Part shown: positions 16,101 to 22,157 of the stretch, one piece after another
Position numbering within the stretch: position 1 is the stretch's first letter
Layout: each line of letters starts with the position of its first letter
Source: Chrysochromulina parva
Lineage: Eukaryota; Haptophyta; Prymnesiales; Chrysochromulinaceae
Assembly (NCBI GenBank): GCA_002887195.1
Contig: PJAB01000677.1
Location: forward strand, 1-22,157
Direction of reading: 5' to 3'
DNA length: 22,157 nucleotides
Made by a program: the position numbers and the translations under genes
The notes under the pieces: generated by a model
Told to the model about the DNA's origin: nothing
Databases searched by the model: none
Seen by the model: the letters and a program-made list of their open reading frames with translations, nothing else

Positions 16101-16654
16101 AGACACCGAGGGAGCCGTTCACACACGGTTGTCGCGTCTGTCGTGTTAACGTTCACACGGTTGACACACAGAAGAACAAGATCGGGATGAGTCCAAGCGT
16201 CCGTATGTCCGTCACCACCACCGCGCTTGATCGGGTGAGTGGTGAGCGGTGGTTTGTGGCGACGCGTGCGTTCCGGGGTTCGGGTGTGGTCTGGCGCGTG
16301 AGTAGGAGGGTGGAGGTGTTTGTGAGGTTCGTGTGTCTGTCTCGTGTATCCGGCTCCCCCGGTGTTTTTGAACGGTACGCGAGGGACCCTTTTTTGGTTG
16401 TTCCATGGACTTTTTGTTCAACCGTGTGCATGACCGTGTGGCAACACGATATCGGGACTATATCGAGACGGCCCGCGGACTGTACGGTCGCGCGACAGAC
16501 GATGCGCCGCGCCCAAAATAGCACTGCCCAACATTAAATTGCTGCGAGCGCGATCGGATCCACAATTAACGGTATCCGTCACACGGCGCGACTACGGGGC
16601 GCGACATCTCTACTCAAAACCTCGGTGGTTGTCGGCCACGGCTTTTTGGCGAAC

Positions 16655-16700
16655 ATAGCCCCCTCATAGCCCCCTCATACGGAAGGTAGCCCCCTCACTT
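16655..16700. repeat. 11-bp tandem repeat CATAGCCCCCT
   Basis: Two perfect adjacent units are followed by a third partial unit (TAGCCCCCTCAC), separated by a short GGAAGG-containing gap. It is a small intergenic repeat on the 3' side of the SHIPPO gene. Confidence 0.75.
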
Positions 16701-16883
16701 TACCCTCACTCGCCTGCACACTATCTCCACACACATAACCACACACACAGCTATCACCACACACCAGCCGACCTTCACATCTCCTCACATATTTGCAGGA
16801 ATGCCGTCAACCCGTCATGCTCATGCGGCGCTCGGTCATGTTCGTATCTTGGGCGTATCTCCTAGAAATGAGGCCAGCCGAGC

Positions 16884-17864
16884 TCATGCGGCGCATGGGC
16901 GTATCTCGGTTCCGAACGTGTAGCGCGGCGAGTGCGTCGAGGTGTTCGAGATCGTGTAGTCTGTGATGCCCATCTGCTCGAGGGGCGTGTACGTGTCGGG
17001 AGAGGGTGAGCCACGTCCGTAGAAGACCTTGCAATGCACGGGCGAGATGTACCGCTTGAGGGCCGACGCCTCGTCCTTCCCGCAGATGATGGGCCTGGGC
17101 GAGTCGCCAAAGTGGCCGCGCCCAAAGCGCGACTTGTACGCCGGATTGTACCCCAGAGGGCCCGGGTTGTTCGCGGGTGTGTCGCCCATCTGCGTCGTGC
17201 GCTCGGACGCGTAGACAGTGTACTCTGGCGGCCGCGTCTTCGTGAAGCCGATCAGGGGAGTGTACGTCTCGGACCCCGGGCCTGGGTTGATCTGGCCGAG
17301 CTGACGGTTGGCGCCGTTGCGCGACCACGTGCCCTCGGTCATCTGGGTGCTCGTGCGCGGCGTGGTGGAGGCGGTGAGCTGGCCGGTCGAGACGGTCTGC
17401 ATCTCGTGGATCGACGCCTTGTTTGTCACGCGCGGCGAGTACGCGCCCGGTCCGGGCGCGCACGATTCCTCCGTCGAGCCTAGCTTGCGCGGCGTGGTGC
17501 CGAAGCCATAGCGCGGGCACGAAGGCATCGCAGCCGAGATCTGCTCCGTAACGGAGCCTCGCAGCACGTACACGGGGCCGGGCGAGTCGCTGCTGCCTCC
17601 CAGCGAAGACTTGCGCGCCTTCTTGTCCCCCATCGTCCACGAGGGTGGCGTGTTCTTGTAGGAATCCATCGACGCCGAGTATGTTCCCGGACCCGGAACG
17701 TTGAAATCACCCGCCGAGGTGCCCAGCTTGACCACCGGCGAACGGCGCGGTTCCTTGAGCGGCGATGGGCGCAAGTCGTCGCCGTAGCGCGCGGGTTCCT
17801 TTAGCGAGCGGGACGGCGAGCGCGGCGAGTAAGGTGACTTGGCTGGCGGCAGCGACTTCGACAT
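16884..17864 (-). CDS. SHIPPO/PGPGxY-repeat protein (ODF3/CIMAP-like, axonemal)
   Basis: From the ATG at 17864 the protein has 326 residues (an earlier ATG at 17942 would add 26 more). It is basic and rich in Ser, Pro, Thr and Tyr, with spaced repeats of the PGPGxY type: VPGPGTYSA, SPGPVYVL, APGPGAYSP, NPGPGSETYTP, NPGPLGYNP and SPSPDTYTP. Between them are short aromatic segments such as PRYGFGTTP and PRYTFGTE. This is the hallmark of the SHIPPO (STPGPxY) repeat family, whose known members (ODF3 and relatives) are microtubule-associated, often luminal, proteins of flagella and cilia. No enzyme motif is present. The start at 17864 (MSKSLPPAK) is preferred because the upstream residues are compositionally different. 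The gene is in the same orientation as the SGNH hydrolase gene, about 400 bp downstream of it. Confidence 0.82.
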   Translation of the reverse strand: MSKSLPPAKSPYSPRSPSRSLKEPARYGDDLRPSPLKEPRRSPVVKLGTSAGDFNVPGPGTYSASMDSYKNTPPSWTMGDKKARKSSLGGSSDSPGPVYVLRGSVTEQISAAMPSCPRYGFGTTPRKLGSTEESCAPGPGAYSPRVTNKASIHEMQTVSTGQLTASTTPRTSTQMTEGTWSRNGANRQLGQINPGPGSETYTPLIGFTKTRPPEYTVYASERTTQMGDTPANNPGPLGYNPAYKSRFGRGHFGDSPRPIICGKDEASALKRYISPVHCKVFYGRGSPSPDTYTPLEQMGITDYTISNTSTHSPRYTFGTEIRPCAA

Positions 17865-18263
17865 AAAAGTGACGAACGTTTTTTTGCTGCACGGCGAGGT
17901 TAGTTTTGTAACGTCTATCTGTGCAACAGAGGTTTTGTGCATGCACACGCTTCAAATCCACAGTCAACTGACAGTCAACTGTTAGTGAACGAGTACGGGT
18001 CCCTCAACGCGCGCCGGCCGAGAGTACGTTCAGTCCCACGAACGTGCGCCGTATCGGGCGCGACCCACACGAGCCACGTGGTGCTTAACGTGGTGCGACA
18101 CCTCGAGAGAACCACCGTAACATAGCGCGCATTGTGTTTGCACAAGAACCTTTCTTTCCATAAACTGGAAGGTGAGTTTTCGCCCTTAGAGACACTACAT
18201 GCTTCTATTGAAAAGACGGATGCATCTATGGGTTGTCCTAGCTTACCTCTGGGCCTTCCCGCC
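17865..18263. other. Intergenic region between SGNH hydrolase and SHIPPO genes
   Basis: About 400 bp, with both neighbouring genes on the minus strand. It should hold the 3' UTR of the hydrolase and the promoter of the SHIPPO gene. A short tandem ACAGTCAACTG pair (about 17960-17981) is visible. Nothing else stands out. Confidence 0.45.
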
Positions 18264-20063
18264 TTAGCAAGAGACCGCCGAAGTGATTTTCAGTTTGCCT
18301 GCGCTGCTCGCAGCCGGCCGGATCGAGACCCAATACTCCGCCAAGGCAGAGACATTCTCCAGAATGTTGGTGGCGCTAAGGCTGCTCGACGACTGTTGCT
18401 GAGCACCTGTACCGGTAGGGTTCATGCCCCACTGTTTTCGGGATGGCATATCGCGGTGGCGCATGAACACACGAGTGGTGAGCAGCGAGCCACGATGCGC
18501 CCAGCGCGTGGCAACGGGCGTGCTGCATGCTTCCTGGCAGCCTGATGAAATAGGCGTGTTTGAGCACGCCTGGTCGGCCAAACGGATGCAAACGAGATAG
18601 CTACCCATGTCTCCGTAACTGCTTAGCGACGTGATGGCGAGCGTGGGGTGATCGGAGAAGGCCATTCGAAAGCGCAATGCATGGGCGGCACGGGCCTCGA
18701 GCGCTGCCTTCGAGTTGGCGGCGGGTGGGGCCACCGGTAGAATCCAGCCACGCTTACCAGGCACGTCTTCGAGCAACTGCCACGCGGTGCCTAGGGAGAT
18801 TGGCGACATCGAATCTCCAAACTCGCGAGGTGAGGTGAGATTGCCGAGGTGACTTGAAATTGGCGAGGTCGACTCTCCAAACTCGCGAGGTGAGGTGAGA
18901 TTGGCGTGGTGAGGTGAGATTGGCGAGGTCGACTCTCCTCTCGCTGCATCACTGCTGCGGCTGGCATCATCTGCATGGTAAGACACCATCGGTCGTCCCT
19001 TATCAGAGATGCGGCAGATGGGATTGCCACCGCCATACAGTGGCGGCGGCAGCCACGGCACGTGTGGGTAGCCGTGGGCAATCCCGCCACCCACACCACC
19101 ACCCGCTTCTCGGCGGCGTGCCTGGCTCTGCAGCTGTACGGCGCCCAGCCGATTCCACAGCTTGGCGATCAGCTTCGCCACAGCAAAGTGCACGGCCTTC
19201 GCCGGATGGTAAGTGTGTGGACAGTGGCCCCAAGACCGCAAGAGCCTGGCGTTCAGGGTGGCCGACCGATTGGCCGACAACTCCCACCGAGCTTGAGCCT
19301 GTAGTCGCGGCACCTTGTCCCTAACCTTGTCCCGCTGCGCACCGGACGGCGCGGTTTCCCACTCCATGCGAGCGTGTCCGCCCAGACCGTCAAACTCGGC
19401 CGAGATGGCGCGCAGGTAGCTGAGGACTGGCACGTGGTAGTACAATAGCAGGGGCCGCTGCCAGCGCAGCAGGTCGAGGTTGCAGTTTGCGCTGGACGCA
19501 GGGACCGTGTGAAGGACCAGCAGCGCGGGTGCGTTTGGCAACGAGCGGATCTCGCGGATGAGCGCCTCGGTCACTGATACAAAATCGTCCTCCCCATGGT
19601 ACACGCCCCAGTCCCACGACCCAGCGTCATTCACGACGTAATCAACGATCACTAGGTCCGCCCGCAGGGCGTCCTGTGCCCACGAGGCTACGTTGTAAAG
19701 TGCCCACTTGCTCGAAGAGCCACCCACTGCCCTGGAGGTGACCTGCGCTCTTCCAGATAGGATGTTGGCGAGGATCTTGGGCCATGCGCACTCACAATCG
19801 TCTTTCCGGAAGCACTCGCTCCTGCAGCTCGCATCGTGGCCTAGCGTCATCGAACCGCCAAGCACGAGCACTGTGACGGGTTGATCTGATTGTACAATGG
19901 CAGCGAGACGTTCTGAGCCATTCGCCCGCACCGTATCGTGCACCGCACCGGCGAAGTCGAGTGCGTCGTCCAGTGAGGTACCCGTTGGGCAGGATGCACA
20001 GTTCACGGCGGCAGCGCCTGCGGCAGGAGCCGATAGCCGCGCGAGCAAGGACATCGCTCTCAT
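18264..20063 (-). CDS. Secreted SGNH/GDSL-type hydrolase
   Basis: Using the ATG at 20063 the protein has 599 residues; the frame is open a few codons further to a TTG, which I reject. The N-terminus MRAMSLLARLSAPAAGAAAVNC looks like a signal peptide. The SGNH blocks occur in order: Ser71 in LVLGGSMTLG (nucleophile), Gly114 in SRAVGGSSSKW, and Asn145 in IVDYVVNDAG. A late His-containing block HTYHPAKAVHFAVAKLI lies before a Pro/Gly-rich segment. These residues build the Ser-Gly-Asn-His active site of esterases and acyl or acetyl hydrolases. Paired Cys (CRSECFRKDDCEC) suits an extracellular protein. The region after about 330 is probably a separate module interrupted by a 20-residue tandem repeat (60-bp DNA period) rich in Ser, Pro and Thr. 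The last roughly 150 residues contain further Cys but no family I recognise. Substrate is unknown; a wall or matrix polysaccharide ester is plausible. Confidence 0.75.
   Translation of the reverse strand: MRAMSLLARLSAPAAGAAAVNCASCPTGTSLDDALDFAGAVHDTVRANGSERLAAIVQSDQPVTVLVLGGSMTLGHDASCRSECFRKDDCECAWPKILANILSGRAQVTSRAVGGSSSKWALYNVASWAQDALRADLVIVDYVVNDAGSWDWGVYHGEDDFVSVTEALIREIRSLPNAPALLVLHTVPASSANCNLDLLRWQRPLLLYYHVPVLSYLRAISAEFDGLGGHARMEWETAPSGAQRDKVRDKVPRLQAQARWELSANRSATLNARLLRSWGHCPHTYHPAKAVHFAVAKLIAKLWNRLGAVQLQSQARRREAGGGVGGGIAHGYPHVPWLPPPLYGGGNPICRISDKGRPMVSYHADDASRSSDAARGESTSPISPHHANLTSPREFGESTSPISSHLGNLTSPREFGDSMSPISLGTAWQLLEDVPGKRGWILPVAPPAANSKAALEARAAHALRFRMAFSDHPTLAITSLSSYGDMGSYLVCIRLADQACSNTPISSGCQEACSTPVATRWAHRGSLLTTRVFMRHRDMPSRKQWGMNPTGTGAQQQSSSSLSATNILENVSALAEYWVSIRPAASSAGKLKITSAVSC
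18800..18940 (-). repeat. 60-bp tandem repeat in the SGNH hydrolase gene
   Basis: On the minus strand the DNA reads as about 2.4 copies of a unit encoding G(E/D)STSPIS(P/S)H(H/L)(A/G)NLTSPREF. At the DNA level AACTCGCGAGGTGAGGTGAG recurs on the plus strand at about 18820 and 18880. The period is divisible by three, so copy number can change without frameshift. It introduces Asn-Leu-Thr sequons. Confidence 0.85.
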
Positions 20064-20108
20064 CGTCCTCTGCAATCGACCTCATGCGCAGAGTGAGTGT
20101 GTGAATGT

Positions 20109-20152
20109 GAATGTGTGTCTGTGTGACTTCGAATGTGTGTCTGTGTGACTTC
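20109..20152. repeat. Perfect 22-bp tandem duplication
   Basis: The unit begins GAATGTGTGTCTGTGTGACT and is present at 20109-20130 and 20131-20152 without mismatch. It lies about 50-90 bp upstream of the SGNH hydrolase ATG (minus strand) and so is likely in its 5' UTR or promoter. Confidence 0.95.
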
Positions 20153-20154
20153 TA

Positions 20155-20410
20155 ACACACGTGAAGAGCAACATCGCGTACGTTCACACTCGCTTCAGAC
20201 CCATGCTCACGAGGTGAAACGTTCATTCACAACACACCAACGGTTCCAAACAAGCAAACAAGCAAGCACGCAAATGTACCTAAGGCTATAAGGGTATTCG
20301 TTTGCGCTGGTTTAGGTACTTGTGTTCTTTCGACTGATTAGCTTGCTTGCAACGCGTACGAACGAAAGATCGCGCACACGTGAAGAGCAACACCTTGCAC
20401 ACGTTCGAAT
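20155..20410. repeat. Dispersed direct repeat ACACGTGAAGAGCAACA... (two copies)
   Basis: One copy is near 20157-20195 and the other near 20376-20412. Both carry CACGTGAAGAGCAACA followed by a GTTC-containing stretch with several mismatches. CACGTG is a palindromic E-box/G-box core, so the pair could be regulatory. Confidence 0.6.
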
Positions 20411-20788
20411 TTCCATTCACAGTCCGTATGAGGATTGCATTCTGTGGCGTCGGGAGGACCGCGACGAAACTGACCAAACTCGAAAACAACTCCCTGCCTT
20501 TTCTGGAATTTTGTGCGAATCGTGCCTCAAGACGACGCGATCGCCTTTCTTAGGAATTACTTAATGATTTCCAATCGTGAATCTGTGGGGAAAACGGGGA
20601 TCGCGCAAACGGAGTCCCCGCGGACAAAGGTGCATGGCACGCTAGCGGCGGCGCGCGACTGGCCTGGCGCGTTCCAGCGTAATTCGCGCAGCGCTCCGGC
20701 CGCGCACGCAATTACTCGTCCTCCGGGCAACTTCCTCCGCCCGGCCCTTTTGCTTTTGCTGACGGGCCTCTCTCCCCGATGCTTGCAG

Positions 20789-22157
20789 GTCGGGCGACGA
20801 GCAGCTTTCCAAGGAGCAGATCGCAGAGTCCGAGGAGCCCCTCTTCGTCAAGCAGGGGAACGGCACCATCACGACGCCCGCCATGTCGCCACTGTCCGAG
20901 GAGCTCACAAGCCTACTCGGGGCGGGGCGTCCGCTGTCCTTCACGTCGGCCTCGCCTCCGCCACCTGGGCCTCATCGTGTCTGGGTCGTCACCTCTCTTG
21001 CGCGCCGACCCGCGGCTCGGCGCGGCTCGGCGGTCCGCTTGGGGTCCGCGCCTCGACTCGCCCGCATCATCTTCCTCGCCATGATGGTGGGCTTCACCAG
21101 CGCATGTCAGTGCCCATACGGGTCGAGCGCCTCCTCGCCCAGCTGCGGTTCATGGCCAGGCTGCATTTCGTATGGTGCTTATGAGGTGAGCACCTCGGGC
21201 TGCGGATTATTTTGGGCTTGGCCCTGCTACAAGTGCTGTTATTCTTACTACTCACCGCCGCCGCCGCCGCCATCGCCGCCGCCGCCGGGGACCTACTTTG
21301 CCGTCACCTCTGGCCTTTGCACCAACGATCCCAGCGCCCCGAACTGCATTCGCTCGCCCAACTTTCCGTCGGCATACGGCGACAGCCAGGCGTGCTCCAT
21401 CACGCCGACCGCGCTCGCCCTAGGAAGGCCCCTGACAGCAACCTCCTTTAGTACGGAGGCTGGTTTCGACTTTCTCCTCATACCTAGCCACCCGTCGGGC
21501 ACGTTGACGAGCTTCTCCGGGATAGGAGGCGGGCCTTCCAATTTCATCTTGGGCCCGGGTACGATCCAGTGGGCGACAGACAGCATCGTCACCTACACCG
21601 GCTGGCGAGTGTGCTCGTATCCGCTGCCGCCGCCGCCGCCGCCGTTGCCGCCGCCGCCCTCGCCACCGCCCTCGCCACCGCCGCCGTCGCCGCCGCCGCC
21701 GTCGCCTCCGCCACCTTCCCCACCGCCAACGCCGCCCTCTCCGCCATCACCCCCGTCGCCTCCGCCGCCTTCTCCTCCACCGTCTCCACCTCCGTCGCCT
21801 CCGCCGTCTCCACCTCCACCGTCGCCACCTCCGTCGCCTCCGCCGCCTTCTCCTCCACCGTCTCCACCTCCGTCGCCTCCGCCGTCTCCACCTCCACCGT
21901 CGCCACCTCCGTCGCCGCCGCCGCCTTCTCCTCCACCAACCCCACCTCCGTCGCCTCCGCCGCCTTCTCCTCCACCAACCCCACCTCCGTCGCCACCGCC
22001 GCGTCCCCCTCCACCTTCTCCTCCACCTCCGTCGCCTCCGCCGAGCGTCCCGCCGCCGCATCCGCCGGCACGCCCGGGCTGCACGTACCTCTGCTCAAAC
22101 ACCTGCGGCTTCTGGGCCTCGAATGGGGTATGCAACGATGGAGGGCCGGGATCCGAT
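20789..22157 (+). CDS. CUB-like / (Ser-Pro)n-rich cell-surface protein, open at window end
   Basis: The frame runs unbroken from an acceptor at 20788/20789 to the window edge. An internal ATG is at 20883. A basic Arg/Ala-rich stretch precedes a hydrophobic segment at about 21063-21105 (IIFLAMMVGFTSA), suggesting a type II signal anchor. The lumenal part has a Cys-rich aromatic region (21110-21250) and a first short (Pro)n. A CUB-like domain covers 21318-21614, with Cys at both ends, SPNFPSAYGDSQAC, TEAGFDFLLI, and IQWATDSIVTYTGWRVC at its end. A long (Ser-Pro-Pro-Pro)n tract covers 21621-22076. A Cys module at 22080-22157 (CTYLCSNTCG ... NGVCNDGG) begins just before the edge. Such proteins occur as wall or extracellular-matrix glycoproteins, with Pro likely hydroxylated and glycosylated. 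The many long open frames on the minus strand here (repeated Gly or AEATEV) are antisense to the polyproline tract. Confidence 0.78.
21762..22005 (+). repeat. 39/78-bp periodic repeat in the (Ser-Pro)n tract
   Basis: A 78-bp unit starting CCGCCGCCTTCTCCTCCAC occurs at 21762 and 21840. It is followed by two 39-bp units carrying TTCTCCTCCACCAACCCCAC (about 21925 and 21964). The 39-bp period equals 13 codons, so expansions keep frame. Confidence 0.85.

Larger units (their letters stand above)
16006..16883. other. Intergenic region with promoter-like and CA-rich tracts
   Basis: About 880 bp lie between the glycosyltransferase start (-) and the SHIPPO gene stop (-). Near the glycosyltransferase end GTACCGGTAAA occurs twice (about 16060 and 16089, about 29 bp apart). 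At 16655-16700 an 11-bp unit CATAGCCCCCT is repeated twice, followed by a partial third copy. The stretch 16720-16790 is CA-rich (ACACAC/ATCACCAC). ORFs of up to about 120 codons occur but have no family resemblance or codon pattern that I trust. Confidence 0.5.
20064..20788. other. Divergent region between SGNH hydrolase (-) and CUB/HRGP gene (+)
   Basis: About 725 bp containing the SGNH promoter and the 5' part of the right-hand gene. It has a perfect 22-bp tandem duplication (20109-20152) and two copies of an imperfect G-box-containing repeat (around 20155 and 20376). A plus-strand ATG at 20564 opens 22 codons to a possible donor AAAG|GTGCAT, phase 0. The clear acceptor at 20788 (pyrimidine tract, TTGCAG) needs a phase-2 exon, so this exact splice is not frame-compatible. 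The true first exon is unresolved. Confidence 0.45.

Noticed and set aside
16187..16537. 116-codon plus-strand ORF with an ATG
   Set aside because: Composition is irregular, there is no motif, and an antisense ORF of similar length is also open. It is best read as chance.
20513..21184. 223-codon plus-strand ORF
   Set aside because: It starts at GTG and overlaps the CUB/HRGP frame in another phase. Only the frame from 20789 continues into the Cys-rich and CUB-like region.
21589..22135. Two long minus-strand frames, one Gly-rich, one with repeated AEATEV-type units
   Set aside because: They are antisense to the (Ser-Pro)n tract. The plus frame continues a CUB-like domain into a Cys module without a break, which the minus frames cannot explain.

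Overview
The window is nuclear DNA from a GC-rich, compact unicellular eukaryote, most likely a flagellated microalga. A haptophyte or a similarly GC-rich alga fits best, but this is inference. The evidence is: short GT-AG introns (65 and 76 bp) that join exons exactly in frame; no operons or ribosome binding sites; long low-complexity Ala, Gln and Pro tracts inside genes; an extracellular CUB-like/(Ser-Pro)n wall-type protein; and two microtubule or axoneme-type proteins, a vasohibin tubulin carboxypeptidase and a SHIPPO-repeat protein. Several apparent ORF 5' ends start at GTG or TTG. I moved these to the first plausible in-frame ATG, or left the 5' end open.

Layout, left to right: the 3' end of a Pro/Ala-rich gene (+, 1-756); a spacer with a duplicated segment and a 35-bp tandem array; an aldo-keto reductase (-, 1523-2491); a three-exon TPR/EF-hand/J-domain membrane co-chaperone (+, about 2852-5533); a coiled-coil protein (-, 5899-7161); a vasohibin-type tubulin carboxypeptidase (-, 7837-8808), divergent from a very large scaffold-like protein with a helical N-terminus, polyQ, C2-like, SH3-like and PDZ-like parts and an Ala/Pro/Glu repeat tail (+, 8874 or 8994 to 14012); a compound tandem repeat running through and beyond that gene's stop; a fucosyltransferase-like glycosyltransferase (-, 14605-16005); a SHIPPO/PGPGxY-repeat protein (-, 16884-17864); a secreted SGNH hydrolase (-, 18264-20063); and a CUB-like plus Ser/Pro-rich extracellular protein that runs off the right edge (+, 20789-22157).

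The genes do not form one pathway. Two themes recur. One is microtubule or flagellum biology: the vasohibin, the SHIPPO protein and perhaps the coiled-coil protein. The other is the secretory pathway and cell surface: the J-domain co-chaperone, glycosyltransferase, SGNH hydrolase, CUB/HRGP protein and a signal-peptide-bearing aldo-keto reductase. The most noteworthy items are the TPR/EF-hand/J fusion, the vasohibin with the exact Cys-His-Ser spacing of the animal enzyme, the C2/SH3/PDZ polyQ scaffold with a 15-bp repeat expanded inside its C2-like domain, the repeat that supplies stop codons in all frames, and an intron flanked by an 8-bp direct duplication that looks like a recent insertion. 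I see no mobile element ORF, tRNA, rRNA or CRISPR array.
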